Positions 1 through 13,701 of a stretch of DNA of 64,000 bases are shown here, piece by piece. Both the position numbers and the translations under genes were made by a program. Origin of the DNA: Phoronis australis (lineage: Eukaryota; Phoronida; Phoronidae). The notes under the pieces are model-generated. The model saw only the letters and a list, made by a program, of their open reading frames with translations, was not told the origin of the DNA and did not search any database. Position 1 is the stretch's first letter; each line of letters opens with the position of its first letter. The DNA is taken from NCBI GenBank assembly GCA_002633005.1, contig NMRA01000135.1:466183-530182 (forward strand), given 5' to 3'.

Positions 1-2753
1 AGGCTGATTACATTTTATTTAATAAAAAAGAAATTTGACAAAACAAAACCCTTGTGTTCCTTATTGCTTGTTAAACCAAAGAAGCATTAACCACATATCA
101 AGTTATGACAGCAATTCTCCCCTTATTTTAGACAAAAATTTCCAAATTGCCTCAAACTAAAGTTGATTACAGCAAATAATGGAAAATTCTCAAAAGTTAT
201 TTTACGAAATCTGGATACAAATTTTATTAATACTTATATTTGTGAAGAAATTTAACAAAATAAATACCATTTGTCAGTCATAATGTTTGCTAAATAAGTG
301 AAGAATTACTGTATGTTGTCATCTTGTCTTAAAGTCACACTCTTAACCATAACAGGAATAATTCAATTAGCTATCTCTTGCAAACAAATCATTAAAGAGG
401 TCAAAACAAGCACATGTATTTTTCTTTCCTGAAAAAAGAACAGGCACTATAAGAAAACAGTATGCCCGTTTCCATGAGTAATCTGTCTGAAATTCTGATG
501 GTAGTAATATAATGTTGAGTCCTATTTGAAAGAATACCGACGTAAGACAATAGGGACAGAAAGTGTGATGTCACATTACTTGGATAGTCTACAATATTCC
601 TGCCGATCCTCAATATCAGAAGCTGTGACTAGAAAATCTAAAGAAAACCTCATTTTTGCTGTTGCCTGAGCTTCTGATTTTAAAAAGCTTCTTTTGTTGA
701 ATGCTGTCTGTTAGAACAATTGTGATAGTGAAAGTGAATAAGCCACAGCCATATTGTTTGTCTCCAATGTGGAATAGGTCCTTGGGGTGTGACATGATCA
801 CTTTCCATCCATACTTGCTGATATTAACAAGTTTAAATAACTGATTTTAAGGTAGAATCTCATCAATGTCATCAGTGCGAAAATGATTCCGTTACTGTGA
901 GGAATTAGTGCACAACCTTCGTCAAACAATGTCAATTATCATCTCCACTTTCAAAGATTTTGACATGACTGCTTTAATCTGGCAATTTGTGTTCGTTAAC
1001 TCCCCACATGTCTGTAGTGTCGACACTTTCTCAGTCCATGGAACATGGTCTCCCTATAGTGACTTGCCAATGTGAACCTTGTGCAGTCAGAATGATAAGC
1101 TTAATAAGACCTCATCCAAAATAACATATTTTTCATTCTATTCCGATAATTCATGAACTGCTACACAGAAGCATTGATGTTCACACTTAGTGAATATATT
1201 CATTTTCTCTTAAAAGTAATTGCATGGTACAGACTACCTCTGTATTGAAGTCTATTTAATGGTATCAACAATGCATTTCTGCTTGAGGTGTGGTCAGTAT
1301 TTGACGCTTACCCATGGCTTTTATCCACTAAACTGCTGTATTACTTACATATATAGAATTGACCTAAATATCAAACTATGTATCAAATAATTTGACAAAA
1401 AATACTAGTTCATCATGTGAACTTTGATAAAAATTCACATGGCACATTACAAAATTACACTGTATGCAGCTCTTGAGCACACAACCTTTTTCTTGGCTTT
1501 TTCCATTAATTTCAGCAATTAAAAATTATTGAAGCTAATATCTGATGTTACATTTAAGAAGTGAAGTTGCTATACATACCATCTTCATTTTACTTTTTCC
1601 AAAGTGTTGCCAAATTTATCCACATTCCATGGTTTTAACTGTACATGTACGATTCCAGCAGCACAAAGGCCAATAGCCAGAAGGATTGGATCTTATCCGT
1701 TAAAGAGGTCTTGTTTATGAGATAGGGTTACATAGGACACCCATTTGTATACAGTGACAGCTCACTTTTAAGTTCTGCCAGCAACAGCTATTGACCTCAG
1801 CCATGTTAGAGCTGGAGAGTGTTATCAGCAAAATAGTTTAAAAGTCAGTTGAAATGTTTATTTCTAACATTGGGTTATAAATTAGTTGTCAAGGATACCA
1901 CTGAAAAGTAAAATAGGCTAGTGCCTTTCAAACCATTATCCTGGACTCTGAAGAACTGAAGAAGCTGATGGGTGAGATTTGACTTTGACATTACAATTAT
2001 TAACTCTTAAACATTTCTTTATCAAGGACTATTTTTAATTATTTTAACAAGAAATATGATTTTTTCCCAATTACTTCAGTCCTGGTTATGGGAAGTAAAT
2101 TAAAAATACTACTTTATCGATCTCCCTGAAAACACTGCTAAATTTACTAACATTTTGATTAATTCTGTATTTTAGAGGTCTTGATTACCTGGACTTTGCT
2201 TTTAACATCCAATTTGATAATTTAGATGTATTTTTCAAGTCAATGAAGTCTTATTCAAAAACGATTGAAAGCGACTGAAATTTAATAAGGGATCAATCAA
2301 ATTATATAGTTAGACAATAGCTAATTGGCTTTAACTTATAAATATCTTGGACCCTGAACATCAGTAGTGTGACCAGAACTTAAACCTTGAAATTACTATT
2401 ACCTTATCCCTTGAAAGACCTTAAAGAATTGTATTTGACCCATTTGAGGCACACAGAAGGCAAATAGCAGGTTTGTATACCCCATAACCATTTTGTAGAG
2501 TAATGCTATTGTTCATGCTGTGTTGAGGGAGTAGGGGGACACTTGTGATTGGTAAGCATCAGGGTTGACATTGGTAGACAATCATGATTTTGGCCTACTT
2601 TGCATGCAACGACGTTTAAAACAATCCTCGCATACATTTGTGTGGGTTTTAAAAAAGAAATTTGTGACTGTCTAGTTTGTCAAAAATTGATGCTAGAGGG
2701 CGTATATCCTTTGAAACAGTTGTAAATTTATGTTCCATAGAAAACAGCAGTTT
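1..2753. other. No supportable gene
   Basis: AT-rich, CpG-poor sequence with only short chance frames on both strands. No splice-bounded conserved segment was recognised. Confidence 0.5.
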
Positions 2754-4385
2754 TTATGCGCTCACATATTTGTATATCAGCGCATATTGCCGTCGTCTTT
2801 GTCTGGGCGTCTGCGGCAGGATCTTATTGAAATTTGGCAGGTGTGTTCCTATGGGGTTGACGACAGAAGGCTAAGAGTTTCACATTGATGCAAATACCGC
2901 TGTGCCCCCTAGTGGCAATTTTAGTTTTTTACGTTTGCCTCTGTCTACAAAGGTTCTCAACAGATTTTCATGAAATTTGACACATAAGGGTCTATTAAAG
3001 AAGTGATGCTATCCTCTCATTTTTGGATGGATTTGTGACATTTGTGCCACCTAGTGGCCATTTTTACTATTTTCGAATCTGGTTTTTGGCGTCGGCCCCT
3101 CGTTCACGCAAACCACTCTAAGAACGATTGCAAAAATTGATATGTGTGTCCTTATTAGGAAGAGGACTGCTGACAATGATTTACCGACGACTGTGGCACC
3201 TCCTATTGGCAGTTTTGTTTGTTTTCGCGCTCATGGCTGTATCTCTTAAACGCTCCACAGGATCTTTATTAAATGTGACAAATGTGTTTATATGATGTTG
3301 ACAACAGACCAAGACATTTGGACAGATCGGACTACAGGTGTGCACCGTAGTGGCAATTTTATTTTTTAAGTTTACCCCAGTCTGTATTTTCACAGGTCCT
3401 CGAAAGATTTCTATAAAATTTGGCACATCTCTTAGCGAGGTGATGCTATCCTCCCATTTTCAGATGGATTTGAGGTATTTTGCACCACCTAGTGGCCATT
3501 TTTACCGTTTTCGATTCTTGTTTTTTAACAGAACCACTCTAAGGATGATTGTGAAAATTGGCATGTATATGTTCTTACTCTGAAGAGGACGGTTGATAAT
3601 GATTTTCTGACGACTTCGACTACTGTGGCGCCTGCTAGTGGCAGTTTTGTTTGTTTTTGCGCTCATGGCTGTATCTCCTAAATGCTCTCCAGGATGTTTA
3701 TTAGATGTAGCAAATGTGTTTGAATGAAGGGAAGACGATCACTTTCAGACGGGTCCAACTCAGGGCCTGGTCCGACTAATACTGCACCCTAGTGGCTATT
3801 TCATTTGGCGAATTGCCATGAAATTTGTTAAATAGCTTTCTTTTAAAGAAACGATGACATTTCCGATTTTCATGTTTTGCCCCATCTAGTGGCCATTTTT
3901 AATGTTTTCTAGTGTGTTTTTGCAGTCAACCCTCTGTCAACCAAACCACACTTGGATGATTGTGAAATTGGCTTATTTATTTGTTAGTCTGAAGAGGATG
4001 GTTGACGATGAATTTCCGGTTTCAATTACTGTGGCGCTTCCTAGTGGCAGTTTTTTGCACCCTTAGCTATATCTCCTAAGCCCTCTGCAGAATGTTTATT
4101 AAATTTTGCAAGTGTATTTATAAGACGATGACAACAGAAAACGACAACTTTCAAACGGATCCGATGAACCTTTTTCTCCTAGAGGCAATTTCACTTTTTC
4201 AGTTATGCTTAAGTTTCATGAGATGTGGTGAACAGCTTTTTACTAAAGAAGGTGACATTTTCCATTTTTTTGGTGGATTCAACATATTTAGCACTATCTG
4301 GTGGCCATTTTCATGATGCCGTTTACAGTGCATTGGTGGGCGTGGGCGCATTTCAACGCTCCCCCTTGCTCTCGTGTATTGAAAC
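2754..4385 (+). mobile_element. Composite repeat element, copy 1
   Basis: Repeating modules of roughly 150 bases, each containing a CTAGTGGC or CACCTAGTGGCC core, framed by an end segment CGCATATTGCCGTC at the left and GCATTTCAACGCTC at the right. The same modules and ends recur at 9070-10400, in reverse at 18318-20520 and partly at 47560-48215. The short open frames inside are by-products of the repeat. No transposase was seen, so it is non-autonomous or satellite-like. Confidence 0.8.
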
Positions 4386-4789
4386 CATTTACCAAGAACA
4401 CAAAATTTGTCACTTACTTGAATCGCTTTAGACTATAAATACTTTTATGTGCCTATTTACATAATCTGCATGGAAATGAGATTTGGTTTTCATTATATCG
4501 GCTTACTATGAGTCATACATTTAATTAAGCCAACAAATGGAGTTGAAAGAGATCATCAAATGAAGCAAGCAAAATTTTGGAGGGTTGACTACTTGTAGCC
4601 ATTGCAATATACACAGCTGTCTTCCCACTGGAGCTGACGTGTCAGACGGTTAAGTAACCACATAAGCCTGTTCTCAGAATTGCCTAGGCTGAAGTGGGAA
4701 AAAGGTCATTACTGCTGGGCTTTGTGCAACAGTTTCACACAGTGCTATTATTTGTTTTGAAAACCAGTTGTTTTGGTTATGTCTTTTAA

Positions 4790-5295
4790 GGCCCTTTCAT
4801 ATTGACTTAACTCCGGTCTGAGCCGGAGCGTCGACGTAAACAGCGCAGTTAACTGGACCGTTCATACTGGCTTCGGGAGTTAAATGACCATCGAAGTAAA
4901 GGGTTGGTGACCCTGACGTCATCGAAGTTATCGCAAGGTAGCGCTGCACGCTAAGATTTTTTTTAATGTGACAATTTGGAACATTTAAATGTGCTAAATG
5001 ACATAAAACTCATTTTTAAATCGATTGGTTATCATTAAACCCAAAAATAAGTAGTTATTAGTGACGGCACTACTCTGTAACTGTTGATGATAACAGTGGC
5101 ACCTGGCGATAACTTCGATTGGACCGGAGTTAAGCGTTCATACTGCACCGCAGCGTCGACGCTGCGGTCTTAAATCCACCTATTAACTGCGATGTTAACT
5201 GGAGCTCTTAACTGCGATCCAGGACCGGAGTTAAGCGTTCATACTGACCGCAACTCCCCAAACCATCGACGCATCGACGTTAGTATGAAAGGCCC
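4790..5295. mobile_element. TTAA-flanked MITE, piggyBac type
   Basis: A 506-bp element flanked by TTAA at 4786-4789 and 5296-5299, with terminal inverted repeats GGCCCTTTCATA and TATGAAAGGCCC. TTAA target duplications are typical of piggyBac. There is no coding capacity. GGACCGGAGTTAAGCGTTCA occurs twice inside. Confidence 0.8.
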
Positions 5296-5299
5296 TTAA

Positions 5300-7014
5300 G
5301 AGAGGTTAATATGTTAATGTCACAGCTGTGTGTGTCTGTGTGTTTTACACTCTCTGTAGTATTGGTACCCTGTTGTGACAACTGCTGATTAATATTAAAC
5401 AAAGTCTGCAAAATCCACTGCCCTGTATCAATTACCTATCTGCCTGTGTTCAGAGAAACAAAGAAACACTAATTGTAACAATTTGTTCATAAAATATCTG
5501 AGTGTTAGAGAAAATAGTATATCAAGCAACTTTGACTTTGCACTAGACCCACTATCAAAGATTTTACTATCTAAGAGTTGCTATGAATGTGAGGAAATCT
5601 TTTGATATGAAATCAGCTTCATGTTTTTAAAATACATTCCTTTAGTAAATGATTGAGCAACTATGAATGCTTGACTAAATGAAAGATGATGGTTCATGTT
5701 ACTTGTGCTATAATATTTATGTGAGTAATGTAATTTGCAGATAGGCCTATCATTACATTCATGAATTTTAACTTCAAGAAGACTACTCCATCCAGCAGTT
5801 CACCCAAAATGCCCTTTTCAGCATTGAAACTGCTGACGTTCATTTATTAGTAGTTGCAATGTAAATATATTTTGTTCCATCTTAGCTGACTTATATAATT
5901 TACATTACGTATGTATTTAGGGAAAAGGTACCAATATCAGTTGTTGAGTGACGTGCCCTTGCATTATAATAATAGTCATTGCAATAAAGAAGCCACCATT
6001 TCCTAAATCATAGTCTTTCCCTTATGTACAGTAAATGATTTTTCTGGCTTTTAAACATTATCACTCTGACATGATTTAATTATGGTCTTTATATTTGTGA
6101 AAAAACTGATATAGAATCCAATTTGGAGGAAACACATTCCATGAACAACTTTTTATTTTTGCCACAGAATACTGAACTGAAATTGACATTTCACAGTTCT
6201 GTGAAGACAAGAGTCAAATGGAAGTTTCACATCTGTGAGTGGCTCAATCATGAAATTAATTTTTTTATTTTGTATTTAGTAAACTTTCACCTTCCAAACA
6301 TAGTGCCTTCAACAAAAACACAGTCAGGCTCAGAATTTGTTATTCAGAGGATCACATTTCAGCTGTTTTTTGAAAAACGGAAAGGGCTAAGGTAGCTATT
6401 AAGTAGTTCGTGTGCTGTTTTCTCAAAATTTCAGCTTGTGCCACAATTCTGGTTTCCAAGTCTAGGTGGTGAGGTTTTGACAAGCCAGCTAGTTGAAAGA
6501 GTAAGAACTGAGGTGTATTTGAAGTGGGTTGAATTATGAAAATATCAATACAAGTTTTCCTTGTTTGCAAATTTTCAATTAAAGGTTATTCGTAAATAAA
6601 ACTGCACTGCCAAGTGTAATAATAATTGCAATAATGGTGATTACAAGAATGATTATCACTGTAACTAATTTTATTTTCAACGTCATTTTATTGCCGCATA
6701 TTCTCGGCATTGGTCCTACCAGTGCATGTTTTTGTGAATGGATGTTTATGTGAATGGATGTTTGAATGAATGGATGTTTGAGTGAACAGATGTGAAGAAA
6801 TTTGCGGTCATGTTACCAGAAGAAACTCTCTGCCAACGAAATTTTTGCAAAGGAAACGACACTTGAACGAATGTCCTGAATCACAATTTCTCAGTCAAAA
6901 AATATTTAGTTCATACATATAACCCAGAATTTATAGCATTATAGCTGGGTTTACATTGCAGAGAAATTGTACCTCGTGACATGTTGGTAACAGGCAATAT
7001 ATATAGATTATTAA
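5300..7014. other. No supportable gene
   Basis: AT-rich sequence. Simple GAATGGATGTTT repeats occur near 6735-6785. Nothing else stands out. Confidence 0.5.
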
Positions 7015-7210
7015 ATGGCGAAGTCGTTATCCCCCCGTTATCTAGAGCCCGAGTGGATTTTGGTGAATTATCGCCCGAGGGGCGTTAGCCCCGAGGGTGA
7101 TCAGTCGCTGCGTGGTGTAGTGGTAAAGTCGGCGACCAGCAATATTAGGGTCCCGGGTTCGACCCCGTCCTCGGTTTCTCGCCAAATCGTTATCTCACTA
7201 GTGAGATAAC
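7015..7210 (+). mobile_element. tRNA-derived SINE
   Basis: An RNA polymerase III A box (TGGTGTAGTGG) and a perfect B box (GGTTCGACCCC) lie about 45 bases apart at roughly 7114-7165 inside a non-tRNA sequence. It ends in a perfect 22-bp palindrome at 7189-7210 (arms GTTATCTCACT). It does not fold as a normal tRNA, and flanking GTTATC segments recur at 7025. Confidence 0.65.
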
Positions 7211-9069
7211 TTTATGGGTTATTACACGGTTGTATCTGCCATTTGACGCTAATATTGTGGTATAAAAAACAGAAACAACACAGACAATGCAACAATTGAA
7301 ATTAATCAAGTTCTTAATTAAACAAAAGGAGCAAGAAAAAGAAGTGGTAAAAGAAAGCTAATTTGGAACTGATAGTACAACTAGTTTTTAAAATGGCTAA
7401 TAAAGATATATTCTGACACACATTAAGTTAAATAGTGTTAAAAAATACATAAAAATATTGCTGCCGCACAGTAAAAAATTGCGCGATCAGACATTTGTTA
7501 AATTTAAATGAAAAGATCCAAATATCATCATGTAAATTCTCGGAGTGGAAGACCAATTGGTGTTGATGATTGTTATGGCAGTTCTCCAAAGATAAATTTG
7601 TTTTTTTGTAGTGAGTGAAATTTTGCTTTGGAAGTAAGGATTTGATTTTAATTTTAGGATGAATTACTAGTAACTCTGACTAAATTTCTTAATGTCACAC
7701 ATACTGGGACTGTAGTCTTTCTAAAGGCTTGAAGGTAATTAAAGGGAATACATAATTCAGAGAGTTATCTTAATTCAAAATTATTTCTACAAATATTATG
7801 TTTATATTTATAAAACAGGTTGAATTAGAATAATTATTAAAGCAAAGCCACTAGTGACTTTAAATAGTATTGGGTAAGTAAAGAAATGCCACTAATAGTA
7901 GTGGATAGGGTAACCCAGTTGAGTGTATCTAATGTTTTTATTTCACTTTATTCTTTAATAACCCCAGTAATAGATAGGACAGTCTGGCTGTGCAACTTCT
8001 CAAGTCTCATTGGATTATAAATCTTTGTTAGGGTGTACATGATGACTACTAGTTTCAAAGTGCAACTGCTTTTTATTCAGTTCTTGAGGAACTGTAAATT
8101 TCCTACATTCATGCACCCTAGCAATATCCTACATAAAATAGAACATGTTGTAATGAAGCAAAAGGATGACTGATAATTTCAATTGTGATATTTGAGAAAA
8201 ACAATCTGAAAAGAATACCATATCAAGTTATTCATCTGTTAATGAGAATGGTTGCCAAAACAACCAAAAATTTCAATAGAACTTGGTATGACAAAGTGAC
8301 AGAAAAGTTTATGCCATATTCATTGCATTATGCAGTGTCTGGGATTTCGAGTTGTTAATGCGAAAAAAAAATCCTATCAGCATTACAACTTTTATAAGAG
8401 CAAGAGGCTGTAAAGAGTGAAATGTGGCTTTAACTATGCGAAGAACATCAACCACTTGAAAGTCCTGGAGGTTACACCAGATGGTCTTAGTCATGAGACT
8501 AGGCTGACTCTTGCTTATCTACTGTGTTTATACTTTGATTCCTGGCACACCATATAACTGACATGCAAAGGAATTTCAGAATCTTGAGGTCAGCAGTCAG
8601 TGTTCAGCTGAGGTAAAATTAGGTCAGCATATGCCCAGTTTGAAACAGAAAAAGCTGTAAACACTGTTGAGATAGGTCATTTTAAAATTTTGTGCAAGGC
8701 TTACACTCCAATGCCTACAAGAGGTCTGAGCCGCACAATGTATCTCCTCTAGCAATACCAGACAGTGTTTTTACTATGACGTATAAGTGTACACATTTTT
8801 TAAATTGGATAATTGGACCAATGAACAACCAAGCTTCATTCCACAGAAAAAATTAGTTTCATAAGTTCTATAATAAAAGCGCATTTCGCCACTGTTTAGA
8901 TGCCAATGTTGAATTTTTAATCCAAGCACTTTGGGTTAACAAAAATTGTCATACTCATCCAATATTGAATTGTTGCTGAATGATCCTACAAATCAAGTTA
9001 CAGACAATACAAACACATGCCATTTTCGAGTTCACAGCTTTAGGTTGGACTACTGAATAACCTGAAATG
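7211..9069. other. No supportable gene
   Basis: AT-rich sequence; a minus-strand 61-codon frame at 8309-8494 has ordinary composition and no recognised homologue. Confidence 0.5.
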
Positions 9070-10400
9070 CATTTTCAACATTATTTCAAATGAACTTTTA
9101 TCATGGAAATGAACAATTGATAAGAAAAATAAATTGTGCAGGGTTTCAGGTAGCCTTGTGAAAGAGCTCACAGTCATGTCAAGTTTAGGGTATACCTGAA
9201 TGGCCTTGCATGACTTGACTTCATCTAGTCTGGCTTGGGTACACCCCAAACCATTTTGGGTGTACTCAAAATTGTTTGTGTATTCAGCTCTCAGGCTTTG
9301 AGTACACCCCAAATCATTTTGGGTGTACTCATAAAATTGTGTTTGTGTATTCAGTTTAGTAGCTCTGGGTACATCCCAAACCATTTTGGGTGTACTCAAA
9401 ATTGTGTTTGTGTATTCAGTTTAGTAGCTCTGGGTGTACCCCCAACCATTTTGGGTGTACTAATAAAATTGTGTTGGTGTATTCTGCTCTCAGGCTCTGA
9501 GCACACCCCAAATCATTTTGGGTGTACTCATAAAATTGCGTTTGTGCATCTTGCTCTCAGGGTCGGGGCACATCCCGAATCATTTTTTCAGTGATTGTCT
9601 TTCTGTTGGAGATTAAAATATAGTAGGCCAGATGTGTAGAAACACATCAATTTTATTTTTATGGGCCCACATATTTATATGTGGTCGCATATTGCTATCA
9701 TCTCTGTCTGGGCATCTGGCATCCTCAGCTGTATCTCATAAACCCCTTACAGGATCTGGATGAGATTTGGCAAGTGTGTTCATGTCAAGCTGACAACGGA
9801 TGACAACAAATTTCGGAGCTCTCCAACTACCGGTGTGCCCCCTAGTGACAATATTAGTTTTTACGTTTACCTCTGTATCTTTGGAGGTCCTGAACGGATT
9901 TTCATAAAATTTAGCATTTAGGCATCTATTTGTGAGATTATGCCATCCTCCCGTTTTTGGATGGATTCGAGGTACTTTGCACCACCAAGTGGTCATTTTT
10001 TGTTGTTTTCGAGTCCGTTTTTGGCGTCCGCCCTTCTATCAGCCAAACCGCTCTGGGGATGATTTTGAAAATTTGGGGATATGTTCTTACTGTGTTGAGG
10101 GCGGCTGACGACAATTTTCCGACTTCGACTACTGTGGCGCCTCCTAGTGGCAGTTTGTTTGCACCCATGGCTGAATCTCCTTAACCGTTTACAGCATCTT
10201 TTACTTAATGTAGCAAGTACATTTATGTGACGTTGACAACAAGTGATGATGACTTCAAAGGTCCTCAAAGGACTTAAAAAATTTGGAATATAGACATGTT
10301 ATTGGTAAAGTGATGCTATCCTGCGGTTTTCTGATGGATTTGAGGTATTTTGCTCTACCTAATGGCCATTTTTACTGTTTTCAAGTTTTTTTTTGTATAT
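9070..10400 (+). mobile_element. Composite repeat element, copy 2 with hairpin array
   Basis: Begins with a 170-bp flank shared in reverse with 20340-20520, then the hairpin array at 9235-9590, then the CGCATATTGC segment and CTAGTGG modules. It stops near 10400 without the GCATTTCAACGCTC end found in copies 1 and 3, so it is truncated. Confidence 0.8.
9235..9590. repeat. Array of 31-bp palindromes, copy 2
   Basis: About six units spaced 60-70 bases apart, each a near-perfect inverted repeat with arms GAGTACACCC and GGGTGTACTC around AAA-TCATTT, separated by AAATTGTGTTTGTGTATTCAG-like spacers. The array is open on both strands, which produces spurious 119-codon frames. Confidence 0.9.
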
Positions 10401-11275
10401 GTTCCTCTACAAACCTGTCCTCGTGCTTTTGACTAGATAAACACTAAGTAAATCAATGTCAATCAGACAAAAATACGATCTCTGTCACGAATAATAAATA
10501 GGCCACCAAAGTGCAGCTAAAAGTACCTGTAAGTCGACAGAACAACATTCATGTGGCTAGTAAATCTTGAATACCTCGAGAAAGGTAGGTTATAGTGTGA
10601 AATGGATGGCACAATGCAAGTAGCACTATCTACCATATATACTGGCTTTAACCAAGATGGTGAAAATGGTCTCTACAGTGCCATCTTGCATATGATTTCA
10701 ACCAAATACAATAGGCTTCGAGCTACTCACGATACACGTTTTGCGTAAATTCCACACTTATTGGAAAAGAAATGTGACCCGTAATAAATTTAATTAAATC
10801 CAATTTTATCATAATTCATATAATCCATTTCTGAATTCATATGAATGGTACATGATGTTTCACAAAAATTCACATTTTAATACACAATTGATATAATTTT
10901 CATCCACGTTTTTTCACCAGTGAAGAGAAATTTATGTGATTTCTAATTACTAAACAATGATGTATGATAAGGAGGTTGTCCATGAATTCATTTTGTCATC
11001 AGCCTGATATGAATTATCAACCGAAATGAGGGTTTCCCCTTGATTGCAGTGAGATTGATAATGAATAGATAGTCAGGAAAAATAAACAACCCAGCAATTA
11101 CTTTTAATCAAAATTGAAAGGTTTTTACCAACTGTGACTGCATGCCTATAAAGTAATTATTTCTTGTTGAATGAAATCAAATATTATACAGCATATATCC
11201 ACATTAAGTTCAGTGTACAATCTTACCAATCCAGCTGTATTATAAGTCCTGGAGTAACAGGCAGTTTGAAAAGGC

Positions 11276-11276
11276 C
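11276..11276. other. Single-N assembly join
   Basis: Sequence at about 11155-11275 is repeated almost exactly at 11277-11400, so two overlapping contig ends were laid side by side. Confidence 0.85.
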
Positions 11277-11849
11277 NAGTAATTATTTCTTGTTGAATGA
11301 AATCAAATATTATACAGCATATATCTACATTAAGTTCAGTGTACAATCTTACCAGTCCAGCTGTATTTTAAGTCCTGGAGTAACAGGCAGTTTGAAAAGG
11401 CCGCTTAAGTTCGTAACCTTGACAACTAACTGATAAGGCATGTTTTAGATAAACATTTCAAGAGGTTGGATTTTGTTGAGGTTGGGGAGATCCCAGTTGC
11501 AATCAAATTGTCTGCCACAATCTGTCCAACTGCTTTCATGGTGCAATTTGGTGAGCACATTCTAAGAACGTTTTCACCTCGCACTTACATTTAATTGAAA
11601 CAGGTCCTAAAAAGTATGGGACATGTAGGTTTTTGAGAATCAAGATATGAAATAACACAAGTTAAAACTTTGATTTTAAAATCAGAGCAACTATTTGATA
11701 CTTGACATTTAAAGCCAGTTACCACTCAATAAAATTACAACACAGTACTTATCGATTGTGATATACCGAGACAATTTTTCATTTTATCATTACTTGTTTT
11801 TTATGTTATTGTTTGTTAACACACATTATACAGTTGTTGTTGCGGATGT

Positions 11850-12008
11850 CAGTGGCGAATTTAGAGGGGGGGCCAAGGGGGCCATGGCCCCCCTAAAATT
11901 CTACCAGATTACATTTGGCAGTTCGTGGGTGCGAAATGTCTGACTGGCAAAATCCTGTCTAATACCCTGCCCTGGCCCCCCCAACTCAAAATCCTGGATC
12001 CGCCCCTG
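11850..12008. mobile_element. 159-bp MITE with GATGT target duplications
   Basis: Ends CAGTGGCGAATTTAG and CTGGATCCGCCCCTG form imperfect terminal inverted repeats. GATGT flanks both sides (11845-11849 and 12009-12013). Runs of C and G next to the ends (GGGGGGGCC, GGCCCCCCC) strengthen the foldback. Confidence 0.75.
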
Positions 12009-12378
12009 GATGTCTTCTTGCTTTTAAAACTATTTCATTTTATGATATTGCATTTTATTACATAAATTAGTATGGTAATGCCTTAAGCCCAACTGTACTG
12101 TATTTGAAGAATTACTGTTTCAGCATGGTAACATAAGGATTACATTAATTAAGTCATACATATCAGCCTATTCCAATTTTTGACTAACCTCTTAAATTTT
12201 TGCGTAATGACTTCTAGAAATTTGATCGTGTGATTGATAGTGATGTGTTTTATCTATGTACCCACCTTTTCTGCCAAATTTTACAATAAGACATGATCCC
12301 ATGACCTTCTTTAACAAAGTCAGTTTGTTTGACACTGACCCGGGCTTACGAATTCTGCAACTTCAATAGAGTCTGTGG

Positions 12379-12400
12379 TATATATATATATATATATATT
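12379..12400. repeat. (TA)n microsatellite
   Basis: About eleven TA dinucleotides. Confidence 0.9.
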
Positions 12401-13700
12401 CTGTGCTCCAAAATGGTGTTGAACTTGATTTTTCTCAATTAAAAGTATCATTTTGCACAAGGTACCATCAGAAATAGAGACATGAATTATTTTATAAAAG
12501 CACTTATTTTTAGTTTGAAGTTACTCATCCTTTAAGGTTTTCCTGTTCATGATTTATTCCAAGTTGGTGGTCTTGAGATGTGGGCATTGAGCTCTGGCTG
12601 ACACCTACCACATAATTAATGGTTAGTTAGTTCCTGGAATTTCACTGAAATCTATTTAATGGGTCTATGGGCTGGAGTGAAGTTACAACTGCAGTATAGA
12701 GACTGAATGGGTCCAAAATTTTTGGCCTGACCTTCAACAACAATAAAGAATCATTAAATGCCAATAAAAGAACTCGAAAATGACAATCCTGCTGTTTTAT
12801 CACATCAAAAACTGTGAAGTAAGAGAATAATTACCACTTGTGAATGCATATAATTACTTGGACAAATAAGTGCATGATTTCCACATGCGAGTGGCTGGTG
12901 TTTCCAAGTTGAGTTTATATGGGTAATTTTTCGTAAACTGGACGGTAGGCCTATTTCACTGTTCCGCATGCACCACGAAAATGTGAAAATCTGTGTCACT
13001 GCATTTCCTCAACAAGATTTTTTTATGGCATAGAGATATGGACTATTGCAGTCTTCCAACCATCATAAAACACAAAGAAATATTTTCTAATTTTTATGCT
13101 ATCTTTCAATTAAATCTCCTGAAACACCACTGTTAAACTTAAAAAAACACCCTTACACACAGAACTCATCACACACAGATAAATTTAATGTCTTGCAAAA
13201 TCATGAAATTATGCCAGGTCAGGAACTTCCGGTATGCTTGCTAACAAACACAAGACAAAGCCCAAAATCTGTTCCCAGCTCAACACTGTTTAGAGAATCT
13301 TGTCAAAGTGAAAGTGGAGGTCAGGCAGTGTGGTTCGCAAAATTTATTGTTATTGACTTTCACTGACATTTGTGCAGCTGGGTAACTGAGAGAACAAAAG
13401 GAAGATTTGACACATTGGTGAGCATCTGTTGTCAATCTAAATTCTTGAAGTCAGCAGAAAAGTTGCTGACTGAAAACTTGCTTTTGGAATTAGAGTACTG
13501 AAAATTCAAATGTAGCCTGATGTGGCCATACTGACCCTTTCTATAATATATTGTTTTCTTGTTGGTGTCACTTCCTAATGATACAAGAGGTCAACAACTA
13601 AGCAGTGATTTTTTCATGTAGCACTCTGTATAAAAAATATGAATGACTTATTAACCAAATTTTACACATTTAACTTGCCATAAACCTGACACAGTGTTGA

Positions 13701-13701
13701 N
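13701..13701. other. Single-N assembly join
   Basis: About 660 bases at 13039-13700 recur at 13702-14375 with a few substitutions and a small indel (TCTCAGATG), the pattern of two haplotypes. Confidence 0.9.

Noticed and set aside
616-840. Minus-strand frame with SKYGWKVIMSHPKDLFHIGD
   Set aside because: It has coding-like composition and a possible acceptor, but no family was recognised and no linked exons were found.
1781-1850. SHVRAGE-like reading after a cctcag acceptor, resembling RANGRF AHVRGE
   Set aside because: It lies 20 kb from the other exons, the match is only a few residues, and the flanking translation does not fit.
7110-7180. Functional tRNA gene
   Set aside because: The A and B boxes are present but the acceptor and anticodon stems do not pair convincingly; a SINE explains it better.
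9235-9590. Regularly spaced palindromic repeats resembling a CRISPR array
   Set aside because: The genome is eukaryotic, the spacers are themselves repeats of one sequence, and no cas genes are present.
9040-9594. Overlapping 119-codon open frames on both strands
   Set aside because: They run through the palindromic repeat array; an open palindrome is open on both strands, so this is not coding evidence.
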